A program made the position numbers and the translations under genes. A stretch of DNA of 64,000 bases from Prevotella scopos JCM 17725 (GTDB lineage Bacteria; Bacteroidota; Bacteroidia; Bacteroidales; Bacteroidaceae), in NCBI RefSeq assembly GCF_018127785.1, contig NZ_CP072390.1, forward strand, positions 124,001-188,000, in the 5' to 3' direction. This document shows positions 55,248 to 63,744 of this stretch, piece by piece. A model generated the notes under the pieces. That model made no database searches and was not told the origin of the DNA. It worked only from the letters and a program-made list of their open reading frames with translations. How positions within the stretch are numbered: the first letter of the stretch is position 1; every line of letters starts with the position of its first letter.

Positions 55248-56254
55248 ATGAAGAAATTATTAATCATGGCAAGTGCCGCATTGTTACTTGCTTCTTGCGG
55301 TAGCGATGAATATGAAGCATGGACTGCACCACAGAGTAACAGCGCAGAGACTGCCAGTACGGTTACATTCACTGTAAGCCAAGCAGCAGCCATCGACTTC
55401 AATACAGAGACAGCAGACTCTGTTCAGTTGTTTGTTCCAAAGGTGGTGTCAACAGACTCTGTCGCTTCTCAAACCTTAACAGCTGTACTTTCTTATAACA
55501 ACAAGACGGCTACACTTAACGCAAGCAAAGGGGTAAGGTGAAGAGTACAGAACTCGTTTCTGCCGTAGAAAGCCTCTATGGTAAGAATGGCGACCTCCAT
55601 CAGGTTGCTTTGACCGTAACAGATAAAGTGAAGTTGCTCCGTGGTGAAGGCTTCAGACTTTCTCAGAGTGTGACTGCAAACGTTACTTGTGTTGCACCAG
55701 CTTTCACTCAGTATCTTTATATGTCAGGTGATGCTAATGGCTGGTCATTTAGCAATCCGCTTTATAGCGCAGCTGCTGATGGTAAGTACACTGGCTTTAT
55801 GTATCTCAATCAGAATGGCTTTAAGTTTGCTACTCAGCAGGATTGGAATGGTACTGATTATGGTACTGATCTCGTTGAGAAGGGTAGTAATATCGTGATG
55901 ACTGAACCAGCAGGTTTCTATAAGGTGGATATTGACCTCACATCACAGGCTCTTACCTACACAGCTATCAATCGCATTGGTATTATTGGTTCTGCAACTC
56001 CAAACGGATGGAACAGCGATCAGGCAATGACTTACAACGCTACTGAGAAGTGTTGGGAGATTAAGGGCATCACACTGACTGCTGGTGAGATGAAGTTCCG
56101 TGCGAATAGCGATTGGGTGTTAGATTGGGGTGGCTCATTAGCTGATATTACTCTCAAGGGTGGTAACATTAATGTTACAGCTGGTAAGTATAATATTAAG
56201 CTCTATCTCTTGTGTGATACGAAGTCACACTGTACAATGGAACTTGTTCCTTAG
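55248..56254 (+). pseudogene. SusF-like starch-binding lipoprotein, frameshifted
   Basis: The first frame (ATG 55248) gives a lipoprotein signal with lipobox LASC (Cys17) and an N-terminal Ig-like domain up to NASKGVR, ending at a TGA at 55539-55541. The second frame, from about 55530 to 56254, continues KSTELVSAVESLYGKNGDLHQVAL and carries two carbohydrate-binding modules (LYMSGDANGWSFSNPLYS; IGIIGSATPNGWNSDQAM). One extra G in the GGGG at 55532-55535 would restore KGGKVKSTEL. So the protein is disrupted at a short G run, by mutation or sequencing error. It is the last gene of the sus operon; a terminator follows. Confidence 0.82.
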
Positions 56255-56281
56255 ACTTTAAACATCAAAATACATATTTAG

Positions 56282-56320
56282 GGTGCGTTGGCTTAGTCTT
56301 GCTCAACGCACCTTTTTTCG
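56282..56320 (+). terminator. Terminator of susCDEF operon
   Basis: GGTGCGTTG (56282-56290) pairs with CAACGCACC (56304-56312), followed by TTTTTT. Confidence 0.8.
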
Positions 56321-56486
56321 TGCTTCCTATACGTGTCTGAGAATCAGTAAGAACAATGCATTGTTTTAGTTCCATAAGCTTGGGACAGAAGTTACTTGCC
56401 TTTGCTAATTTAATTACTATGAAGTGCCGTTTACTGTATTTTGTCCCAACTCTGATAGCTTTTTCTTCTTAGTCAGGACAATTCGT

Positions 56487-59033
56487 TTACAATCTGGACT
56501 TCTCTGCATTGCCAGCACCCGTACCTTTGTATTTACTTCGCTTAGCATTAAAGTTGTAAGTGATGGTCAGTGAGACAGCGCGGGAGTAGTTGTAGCAATC
56601 TTTGTCTAATGTTGTTCCATAGCCACGAAGTGTCCATTGTTCTCGTTCGGACTTGAAGATATCGTCCGCAGAGAGTATGAATATTAGACGATTATTGTAG
56701 AATGTTTTGCGTAAGGCGAGATTCATCCTTGCCCAACCATTGGATGTTTGGAAACCATCATATATCTTTGTGCGTGCTCTGAAGTCAACTCTTGCTATGA
56801 AAGTCTTAGAGAAAGAAAACTGATTACGTAGTGAGATTACAAAGCAGGGATTGTTTTTTACTAATGTACCATTATCTAATGGTGCATGGAAACGCTGTTG
56901 GATATAATTGATTTCTGCTGTTGGCTGGTAGATTCCGAACTTAGGAGAAGCCGAGATACTTGCATAAAGGTTCTCAGAATGGTCGTAGTTGTAGGTTGAA
57001 GAGAATGAGATAGCCTGATTCTTGTATAGTTTATGGGTCCAGAACATCACGTCTTTGTAGTACTTATAGCCTATCGAGAGACTCAACCAACGATATATCC
57101 CGTTTATTTCTACGTTGTGTATCTGTTCAGGATGCAGTTCCGGATTACCCCCTTCATAGGCATAACGATTGTTATACTGTATGAAGTTGCGCAGAGTACG
57201 GTAGCTTGGACGATGGATTTTACTGTTATAATTGAGTTGAAAGCTACATTTCTCATGATTCCATGATAGGGAAAAGGAAGGGAAGAGATTGCTGTAATGT
57301 TTACTGGCATCGTCTTGTTTCACTCCAAAAGAGTAATAGTTGGAGGTTACATGCTCATATCGTAGTCCTGTGTTAAGTATGAAATTGCCGAAAGAATGGG
57401 TATATTCAGTGAATAGCGCATGATACCTTTCCTTGATATTGGTCTCTGATGCCGCTACAATCTGCTCTTTGTTATTGAAATCCCCACGTGAGTTTGTGCT
57501 GGAAAGTTCCGTTCCCCAGTATATATTTCCGCCCCATAATGGGTGACTAAGAACCAGTTTCCCTGCCCAGAGGTTGCTGTGTTGGTTACCCGTGGAGTGT
57601 ACTTCACGATTAGGGAACTCGTTGGAGTGTTCCGATTGGACGTGCCTTTCTTTTGTGCCTATACTCATGTAAGAAGCATTGAAGTCTATGCTAAGTTTTC
57701 CAAGCTGTCCCACATAATACAAGTCTGCCTGATGTCGAGCAGGAACACGCACTTCCACGTCTCCTTTCTGTGCTATTGTTCCTTCTAAAGTACCATTCTT
57801 ATAGATGTTTTGGTTGTTATCTATAGACCCATCCATGTGATAGTCGGTGTAATAACGATAAGCTCCACCGATGGTATTGCTATCATTTATCAAATAAGAA
57901 GCACCAATATTTTCAGAAAGGATATTATGGTTACTCTCGTATCTGATATGTTGTTGCGTCTCAATATCCTCTCTACTGGTATGTATTTGAGAGCAGAGAT
58001 AATTCTTCTCTTGGTCTTTATAGTTCATCCAAGTGATGTTATTGAAAAGCTCCCAGTGCTTAGTTCTATAGGTAAACTTGGTTGCCTCCGAACCTGTCCA
58101 CTGTCCATTGTATTCTATCCGAGTATCATTGTGAAAGCTAAGACCATCAGCTTGCCTACGAATAGTTTTGATTCGGATGACAGACTGTACTTGTGCATCG
58201 TATTGCGCACCGGGACTTGTAATGACTTCTACACTCTTTATGTTGTCAGACTTTAGTTCCGTAAGTTCTTTCATATCGCTTATTCTGCGATTATTGACGT
58301 ATATAAGCGGTGTACCCTTGGCAAACACCTGCACATTATCACCATTGGTTGTGACACGAGGGAGCTGTCCTAAGACATCCATAGCTGTTCCTAATTTCGA
58401 TAAAAGGGAATTTTCAACGTTGATACTCATCCCTCCATTGGTCTGTTTGTATAGTGGATGGGACGTTTTAATGGTCACTTCCTTCAGTTTTAAGGCATCG
58501 GGTTGAAGCTGAATGATACCTGCTTGTTCTGTTGAAAAGGTACGATAAACTGGTTTATAACCCACGTAACTAATGCGGGCGATGACCTTTGATGGCTCAA
58601 ATGGTACTACGAAGACACCACTCTCATTACTAACTCCACCTGATATAGCACTGGAGTCGACAACAGACAATAGTAGAACATTAGCGTAAGGTACTGGCTG
58701 TCCAGTCTCATCAATGACCTTTCCTGTCAAATGTCGCCTTGTTTTGTGTGTACATTCCACCATGATAACGTCTCCGCGACATGTCATCCGAATGGGATAG
58801 AAGCCTATGAGTTGTCCAATAGCATCTGGAACACTTTTATTCCTGATGTTAGTAGTGATGCGGAAGTCCTCTAAGTCGTTGTAAATGAAGTTTACGGTGT
58901 ATCGGTTTTGCAGTTGGTTTAACTCCTTCAACGCCTGTGCCATGGATACATTATTATATTGTCGACTGATACGTTGGGCTGATACTCCATGCGAGCCGAT
59001 GAGGAGTAGCAGAATAATAAGATACCTTTCCAT
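56487..59033 (-). CDS. TonB-dependent receptor with STN signalling domain
   Basis: This 848-residue outer-membrane protein has a signal peptide to about Ala19, then an STN-like N-terminal signalling domain (about 28-92), a carboxypeptidase-regulatory beta domain (LTGKVIDETGQPVPYANVLLL...), a plug segment (LGTAMDVLGQLPRVTTNGD) and a barrel of the outer-membrane OMP_b-brl_2 type. It is the third gene of an ECF sigma/anti-sigma/receptor operon. The STN domain would pass the ligand signal to the anti-sigma protein. It is not a SusC of the usual 1000-residue kind, so the ligand is unclear. Confidence 0.88.
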   Translation of the reverse strand: MERYLIILLLLIGSHGVSAQRISRQYNNVSMAQALKELNQLQNRYTVNFIYNDLEDFRITTNIRNKSVPDAIGQLIGFYPIRMTCRGDVIMVECTHKTRRHLTGKVIDETGQPVPYANVLLLSVVDSSAISGGVSNESGVFVVPFEPSKVIARISYVGYKPVYRTFSTEQAGIIQLQPDALKLKEVTIKTSHPLYKQTNGGMSINVENSLLSKLGTAMDVLGQLPRVTTNGDNVQVFAKGTPLIYVNNRRISDMKELTELKSDNIKSVEVITSPGAQYDAQVQSVIRIKTIRRQADGLSFHNDTRIEYNGQWTGSEATKFTYRTKHWELFNNITWMNYKDQEKNYLCSQIHTSREDIETQQHIRYESNHNILSENIGASYLINDSNTIGGAYRYYTDYHMDGSIDNNQNIYKNGTLEGTIAQKGDVEVRVPARHQADLYYVGQLGKLSIDFNASYMSIGTKERHVQSEHSNEFPNREVHSTGNQHSNLWAGKLVLSHPLWGGNIYWGTELSSTNSRGDFNNKEQIVAASETNIKERYHALFTEYTHSFGNFILNTGLRYEHVTSNYYSFGVKQDDASKHYSNLFPSFSLSWNHEKCSFQLNYNSKIHRPSYRTLRNFIQYNNRYAYEGGNPELHPEQIHNVEINGIYRWLSLSIGYKYYKDVMFWTHKLYKNQAISFSSTYNYDHSENLYASISASPKFGIYQPTAEINYIQQRFHAPLDNGTLVKNNPCFVISLRNQFSFSKTFIARVDFRARTKIYDGFQTSNGWARMNLALRKTFYNNRLIFILSADDIFKSEREQWTLRGYGTTLDKDCYNYSRAVSLTITYNFNAKRSKYKGTGAGNAEKSRL

Positions 59034-59037
59034 AGCT

Positions 59038-59730
59038 TTACTCTATTGTTAATGTGTTATCAGAATAGCTAACTTTTACGCGGTCAAAGGCATTCAGCAG
59101 TTCTATATTCTGTTGAAGACTACACTGCCTATCCCATTTGAAGTAGAGGCGGATGTGTGTTGATACAGGATTTAGTGCTTTCACGTCGACATGATAATAT
59201 GCTGCCATAGCATCAACGATGGTCTTCAAAGATGTATCCTCAAACACAATAGGTTGCGGAGGAATACTATCTGTCTTGTGAAGGAGTACTCGGCTAAGGC
59301 TGTCTGAAACTGCTTGGCGTTCTGCCTGCACCTTCTTTATAGAGTCTGTAGCCGTTAGATGAGGAGTTTTTGGGTGTGTTTCAACCTCCTCTTTACTATT
59401 AAAGAAAGGCAGAATACCCAACTGAACTGTAGCAGCAAACGCCAAGCCTGATATAAAGATGATACCGATAGTAGATGCCGCAATCCGCTTCCAGTTACGT
59501 CTTTGTGGTATAGAATGTTCTATCGCAAAGCGTTCCCACTCGGTATTCACGTCTATGTCCTCATCTTCATGAAGTTTCATTGCACGTTTAGTCATAGCCA
59601 GATTGGATGCAAACGAGCTTATCTCCTCATCCGCAAGCAGTGTTTCTATCTCTTTCGTGGTGTATTTCTCAGGATGGTCCAGCATGTTGAGGAATATCCT
59701 TTGTTTCTCTTCTGATTGCTTGTTGTTCAT
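59038..59730 (-). CDS. FecR-like anti-sigma protein
   Basis: This 230-residue protein has a cytoplasmic N-terminus (1-82), one membrane helix at about 83-104 (IAASTIGIIFISGLAFAATVQ), and a periplasmic C-terminal domain of the DUF4974 type (VFEDTSLKTIVDAMAAYYHVDVKAL ... LYFKWDRQCSLQQNIELLNAF). It is shorter than classical FecR proteins, lacking the central FecR beta domain. It starts 4 bp inside the sigma gene and ends 4 bp before the receptor gene, so all three are co-expressed. Confidence 0.88.
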   Translation of the reverse strand: MNNKQSEEKQRIFLNMLDHPEKYTTKEIETLLADEEISSFASNLAMTKRAMKLHEDEDIDVNTEWERFAIEHSIPQRRNWKRIAASTIGIIFISGLAFAATVQLGILPFFNSKEEVETHPKTPHLTATDSIKKVQAERQAVSDSLSRVLLHKTDSIPPQPIVFEDTSLKTIVDAMAAYYHVDVKALNPVSTHIRLYFKWDRQCSLQQNIELLNAFDRVKVSYSDNTLTIE

Positions 59731-60221
59731 TGTTTTGCTTGGTTAAGTTGCCTTTTAATGATGTTAATAGCCTCTGAAAGATGGTGATACACAGTTACTC
59801 TGCTCACTCCTAAGTCATCGGCAATGCGCTGAAAGGGTAGTCCTTGCACATGGCGTAGGCGTAGAATCTGACGACGAATAGGCGGCTCTAAATGTTCAAT
59901 GAGTAGCATTAGGCGGTCAAGTAGTGTTTCGTCATGTTCGGAGAGAATAGTCTTTGCATCATTCAAAAGTAGTTTTGAGGTCCTTTCTCGTATGTCTTTA
60001 TGTGCAATAATATTCAGACAACGATTGCGGACAGCCCTTATCAAATAGCCTTCCTCCGTCTCTGGAAGCAGTATTATACCCTCTTCAAAGACCTTGGCAA
60101 ATACATCACTCACCACGTCTTTACATTCATCTTGATCGTAGAGAATCCCTTTTGCCACCCGATACATCGGTTGGTAATAACGCTTGAAAAGCCTTTCTAT
60201 GTCAGTATTTTCATGTATCAT
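59727..60221 (-). CDS. ECF-type RNA polymerase sigma factor
   Basis: This 164-residue sigma factor has region 2 (YQPMYRVAKGILYDQDECKDVVSDVFAKVFEE) and region 4 (LEPPIRRQILRLRHVQGLPFQRIADDLGVSRVTVYHHLSEAI). Typical of the Bacteroidetes ECF group paired with FecR-like anti-sigma and TonB receptors. Overlaps the anti-sigma gene by 4 bp. Confidence 0.93.
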   Translation of the reverse strand: MIHENTDIERLFKRYYQPMYRVAKGILYDQDECKDVVSDVFAKVFEEGIILLPETEEGYLIRAVRNRCLNIIAHKDIRERTSKLLLNDAKTILSEHDETLLDRLMLLIEHLEPPIRRQILRLRHVQGLPFQRIADDLGVSRVTVYHHLSEAINIIKRQLNQAKQ

Positions 60222-60288
60222 ACACTATTCTTACAGCTCAGAAGGTGGAAATGTAAAGCTTAACAATGATTTTTATTGTATTAGATTA

Positions 60289-60296
60289 CAAAGGTA
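60289..60296 (-). promoter_or_regulatory. -7 element TACCTTTG (minus) for sigma operon
   Basis: Minus-strand TAnnTTTG match 67 bp upstream of the sigma ATG. Confidence 0.5.
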
Positions 60297-60447
60297 ACGA
60301 TTATACTTTAATAAGCTGTTTACTATCAAGAAAAACGTTAAAGTATGCTGTTTGTATATCATTACGACTTATCTTCTCTCTTCAATGGCTATCTTTTTCG
60401 TTATTGGTATTCATTGTTTGTTTAAGGCATAGCCGTTGTTATCTATA

Positions 60448-60513
60448 TTACAAGCCTCCTGTAAGGGTGTTACAAGCCTTTTGTAAGGGTGTTACAAGCC
60501 TTTTGTAATGAAT
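60448..60513. repeat. Three-unit 22-bp tandem array of TTACAA-n5-TTGTAA palindromes
   Basis: Units start at 60448, 60470 and 60492, exactly 22 bp apart: TTACAAGCCTCCTGTAAGGG, then TTACAAGCCTTTTGTAAGGG, then TTACAAGCCTTTTGTAATGA. Each contains an inverted repeat TTACAA/TTGTAA around a 5-bp centre. It lies between the divergent sigma operon and amylase gene. Confidence 0.8.
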
Positions 60514-60620
60514 CGGAATGTTATCTTTTAATCAAAGTTTAGCATGTTCTATGCAGAAATGGTTGATGGTGAGGGTGAGAATCTGATGTTAGTTCTTCAC
60601 TTAATAAACCTATGTTCAAA

Positions 60621-60636
60621 GTGCAAACGTTTGCAT
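60621..60636. promoter_or_regulatory. LacI-type operator, amylase copy
   Basis: GTGCAAACGTTTGCAT; TGCAAACGTTTGCA is a perfect 14-bp palindrome, the most symmetrical of the three copies, 53 bp before the amylase -7 element. Confidence 0.8.
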
Positions 60637-60689
60637 GAAAAATAATGAAAGACGTGTGGTGGGTAGCAATATTATGTATTGAAAATCAC

Positions 60690-60697
60690 TAACTTTG
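60690..60697 (+). promoter_or_regulatory. -7 element TAACTTTG for amylase gene
   Basis: TAnnTTTG match 37 bp before the ATG at 60735; no TTTG -33 box at the normal spacing. Confidence 0.65.
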
Positions 60698-60734
60698 TAC
60701 TTATCAACAAGAGATAACTAAAATCGAAATCTAT

Positions 60735-62765
60735 ATGAAACGTATTTTGACAAGTTTATGTACACTTTTTGTGTGCTTGAGTGCCATATCACAAGGTTGG
60801 CCTGCTGGTTATGGTGGCGTAATGTTACAAGGCTTTTATTGGGATTCGTTCTACGATTCGCAGTGGACTGTATTGGAGAAGAAAGCTAATGACTTCTCTG
60901 GTTACTTCGATCTTGTATGGGTTCCACAGAGTGGTAAGGCTGCCGCAACGAAGTCAATGGGCTATGATCCGCTCTATTACTTCAATCAGAACTCGTCGTT
61001 CGGTACGGAGGCGGAGTTGAGGAGTATGATTACTACCTTTAAGAACAAGCAGATTGGGACGATTGCAGATGTAGTGATTAATCATCACGGAACGAATAAT
61101 GGATGGTTTGGATTCCCTGCAGAAGTATATAAGGGAGTAACTTATCAGAACCTTTCTACGGATGTTTGTGCTGATGATGACGGTGGAGCAGCTGCCACAG
61201 AAGCAAGAAGAACAGGCACTCAGCTCAGTCAGAACAATGACGATGGAGAAGGTTGGGGCGGTATGCGAGACCTTGATCATAAGAGTGCGAACGTTCAGAA
61301 GATAGTGAAAGCATACGAAAACTACTTGCTTAACGACCTTGGTTATGCTGGATTCCGTTATGATATGGTGAAGGGATTTGCCGCTTCTCATGTTGGTAAT
61401 TATAATACAGCGGCTAACGTTACTTATTCCGTAGGTGAGTATTGGGACGGCAATGTGAATACGGTAAAGGCGTGGATTGATGGTACAGGAAAACGTAGTG
61501 CAGCCTTCGACTTTGCTTTCCGCTATGCTGTTCGTGATGCTATCAATCAGAATAACTGGAGTGTACTTAGTGATTCAAGACCTACTGGCATCAATGTTGA
61601 TAATGGAACTTATAAGCAGTATGCCGTTACCTTCGTTGAAAATCATGATGTTCAAGACAGAGGAACGACGAGCGGTTACACTCCAGACCCTATTCGGAAA
61701 GATACGCTTGCTGCTAATGCTTACTTGTTGGCTATGCCTGGAACACCTTGTGTTTTCTATACCCATTACCTCGCTTATCCAAAGGAAATAAAGGCAATGA
61801 TTGATGCTCGTAAGTTGGCTGGTGTAACGAATACGAGCAGTTATCAGAACTACCGCGCTTCTACTGGCTATTATGCGAATGTTGTTACGGGTACGAACGG
61901 AAAGCTTTTGGTCGTTGTGGGTAGCAATGCTAACCAACTGATAGTTCCTACTTCACGTTATACAAAGCTCTTGAGTGGTTATCACTATGCTTATTATTTG
62001 ACTAATGATGCTGAGACTGCTTGGGCTGACAAGGCGAGTGGAGCGTATGAAGGTGAGAACTTAAAGGTTAAGCTAACTGCCGTTTCTGCCAATGCGGGAG
62101 TAAAACTTGTTTATACAACGAATGGTACAACACCAACGGCAAGTAGCACGCAGGTGGCTTCTGGAACGGAGATAACGCTTCCTGAGGGCGAAACAACCTT
62201 GAAGGTAGCCTTGTTGGCAGGTGGTGTTGTGGGTAAGGTTATTACTCGTAGCTATAAGATTACGGCTCCTGTCCCCTTCACACCAGAGACGATTCGTGTC
62301 TATGTGAATACTGATCAGGTGGGTTGGAACTCATACGTGAACTATCATTCATGGGGTGGTACGCATACTGGTACAGCATGGCCAGGTGATAAGGTTACTA
62401 CAACTGCAACGATAAATGGCAAGACTTGGTTCTATAAGGACTATACACTCCATAAAGCTGATGACTACGTAAATTTCGTCTTCAATATTGGTACAGCTTC
62501 TACTGCTAGTGTCAACCAGTCAGTCGATATTGAACGTGTGAAGAAAACGTCATTCTTTGAAGTCTCATCAACGAAGGAGAATGGTAAGTTCGCCATCAAC
62601 AATGTAACGGAGATAGTTATGGGTATTGAGGATGTCAAAGCTGCAGTTCAGCAGCAGAAAGGCGGTGAGTATTACTATACACTCTCTGGTCAACGACTCA
62701 CGGGTAAACCAACGCAACGTGGAGTCTATATTCATGATGGTAAAAAGATAGTTGTGAAAGAGTAA
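60735..62765 (+). CDS. Secreted alpha-amylase (GH13) with CBM26-like module and C-terminal tail
   Basis: This 676-residue exported enzyme has a signal peptide ending SAISQ. The GH13 barrel has DVVINHHG (region I), GFRYDMVKG with nucleophile Asp210, VGEYWDG with acid Glu235 and VENHDVQDR with Asp305. Next come a chitobiase-like beta domain (VKLVYTTNGTTPTASSTQV) and a CBM26-like starch-binding module (IRVYVNTDQVGWNSYVNYHSWGG...WPG). It ends in a tail with YTLSGQRLTGKPTQRGVYIH...GKKIVVKE, common on Prevotella secreted proteins and possibly a sorting signal. It likely starts starch breakdown outside the cell or at its surface. Confidence 0.94.
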   Translation: MKRILTSLCTLFVCLSAISQGWPAGYGGVMLQGFYWDSFYDSQWTVLEKKANDFSGYFDLVWVPQSGKAAATKSMGYDPLYYFNQNSSFGTEAELRSMITTFKNKQIGTIADVVINHHGTNNGWFGFPAEVYKGVTYQNLSTDVCADDDGGAAATEARRTGTQLSQNNDDGEGWGGMRDLDHKSANVQKIVKAYENYLLNDLGYAGFRYDMVKGFAASHVGNYNTAANVTYSVGEYWDGNVNTVKAWIDGTGKRSAAFDFAFRYAVRDAINQNNWSVLSDSRPTGINVDNGTYKQYAVTFVENHDVQDRGTTSGYTPDPIRKDTLAANAYLLAMPGTPCVFYTHYLAYPKEIKAMIDARKLAGVTNTSSYQNYRASTGYYANVVTGTNGKLLVVVGSNANQLIVPTSRYTKLLSGYHYAYYLTNDAETAWADKASGAYEGENLKVKLTAVSANAGVKLVYTTNGTTPTASSTQVASGTEITLPEGETTLKVALLAGGVVGKVITRSYKITAPVPFTPETIRVYVNTDQVGWNSYVNYHSWGGTHTGTAWPGDKVTTTATINGKTWFYKDYTLHKADDYVNFVFNIGTASTASVNQSVDIERVKKTSFFEVSSTKENGKFAINNVTEIVMGIEDVKAAVQQQKGGEYYYTLSGQRLTGKPTQRGVYIHDGKKIVVKE

Positions 62766-62837
62766 TGAGGGACTGATGGCAAGTTAAATCATAGCCAAAG
62801 TAATCGTATTACAAAGCTCTTATTAATTGATAACGCG

Positions 62838-62865
62838 GCGGTTAGATACATTTGTGTCTAACCGC
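62838..62865 (+). terminator. Terminator of amylase gene
   Basis: GCGGTTAGA (62838-62846) pairs with TCTAACCGC (62857-62865). Confidence 0.65.
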
Positions 62866-62923
62866 TTCTAGGTTTATGAAAATCTTAAATAATGTAAAGA
62901 TTGAAATATTTACAAGTGGAAAG

Positions 62924-62955
62924 TTTGTTTCTTTCGGAAAATAGATATATCTTTG
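62924..62955 (+). promoter_or_regulatory. Promoter TTTG-20 bp-TATCTTTG for superoxide reductase
   Basis: TTTG at 62924-62927 and TATCTTTG at 62948-62955 with the standard 20-bp spacer; 30 bp before the ATG. Confidence 0.65.
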
Positions 62956-62985
62956 CAGACATAAAACATTAAGAAATAATTTATT

Positions 62986-63354
62986 ATGGCAAAAAGAAAC
63001 GAATTATATAAGTGTTCAGAGAGTGGTCAGATCGTTGAAGTATTGGTAGACGGTGAGTGTGGTGTTGCTGGTATGGAGCATGTAGTTGAGAATACTACTG
63101 ATGCTGCAACAGAGAAGCACGTACCAGTTGTTGAGAAGATTGAAGGTGGCTACCGCGTAACAATTGGTGAGGTTGAGCACCCAATGACAGAGGCGCACTC
63201 TATCCTTTGGATTGAGTTGGTAACTAATAACAACGAGGTTCTCCGCAAGTATCTTGAGCCCACAGACCGCCCTGTAGCTGAGTTTAAGACTGATGCAACT
63301 GAGGTTTACGCACGTGAGTACTGCAATCTCCATGGTCTTTGGCGTTCAAAGTAA
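62986..63354 (+). CDS. Superoxide reductase (desulfoferrodoxin family, centre I site lost)
   Basis: This 122-residue protein reduces superoxide to hydrogen peroxide, important for an anaerobe. The catalytic iron ligands are intact: His45 (KHVP), His65 (EHPM), His71 (AHS), Cys113 and His116 (YCNLHG), with Glu43-Lys44 before the first His. The N-terminal desulforedoxin-like part keeps only Cys10 and Cys25 of the four cysteines (CSES in place of CxxC, ECGV in place of CC), so it probably has no rubredoxin-type iron and acts as a one-iron enzyme. Single gene with strong terminator. Confidence 0.9.
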   Translation: MAKRNELYKCSESGQIVEVLVDGECGVAGMEHVVENTTDAATEKHVPVVEKIEGGYRVTIGEVEHPMTEAHSILWIELVTNNNEVLRKYLEPTDRPVAEFKTDATEVYAREYCNLHGLWRSK

Positions 63355-63384
63355 AAGTTACTTTTCAAACTGACATATAATAAT

Positions 63385-63430
63385 GGGTGTGTGTAACTCC
63401 TTAAGCAGGAGAACATGCACCCTTTTTTTT
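63385..63430 (+). terminator. Terminator with T-run after superoxide reductase
   Basis: GGGTGTGTGTAACTCC and GGAGAACATGCACCC (63385-63422) pair, followed by eight T. Confidence 0.8.
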
Positions 63431-63494
63431 CTTATTAGCCTAATTGGCCCAATATCATTATTCTGCCCCTTTTCTAAAATTCCTAAAAACAAAA

Positions 63495-63522
63495 AAAAGG
63501 AATTACTTTCGTAATTCCTTTT
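63495..63522 (-). terminator. Terminator downstream of tRNA-Asn
   Basis: Perfect 12-bp stem AAAAGGAATTAC / GTAATTCCTTTT with loop TTTC; read on the minus strand it ends in a T-run (63491-63498 complement). Confidence 0.75.
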
Positions 63523-63526
63523 GATG

Positions 63527-63600
63527 CGCTCCAGGATGGGCTTGAACCAACGACCCCCTGATTAACAGTCAGGTGCTCTAACCAACTGAGCTACTGAAGC
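63527..63600 (-). tRNA. tRNA-Asn (anticodon GTT)
   Basis: On the minus strand the acceptor arms GCTTCAG / CTGGAGC pair (with one G-T), the D arm is GCTC...GAGC, the anticodon stem CCTGA/TCAGG encloses CTGTTAA with anticodon GTT, and the T loop is TTCAAGC. The T stem GTTGG/CCATC has one T-T mismatch. The 3' CCA is not encoded. A perfect hairpin terminator follows at 63495-63522, and a -7 element lies upstream. Confidence 0.93.
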
Positions 63601-63631
63601 AGTTATATTACTTATTTCTTGTAAGCGGTTG

Positions 63632-63639
63632 CAAAGGTA
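63632..63639 (-). promoter_or_regulatory. -7 element TACCTTTG (minus) for tRNA-Asn
   Basis: Minus-strand TAnnTTTG match 31 bp upstream of the mature tRNA start. Confidence 0.55.
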
Positions 63640-63744
63640 GTATGTTTCTTTGAAACTACCAAATGTTTTTGAAGAAAATTTTAATAAAATCGTAATTTTC
63701 TTTATTTTCATTGTCATAAAGGCATGTTTTCCATTATAATAATG

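Larger units (their letters stand above)
60222..60734. other. Divergent regulatory region, sigma operon / amylase
   Basis: 513 bp without a gene; contains the sigma promoter, the 22-bp array, the LacI operator and the amylase promoter. Confidence 0.6.

Noticed and set aside
60448..60513. CRISPR-like array
   Set aside because: Only three units, 22-bp period with no variable spacers, and no cas genes nearby.
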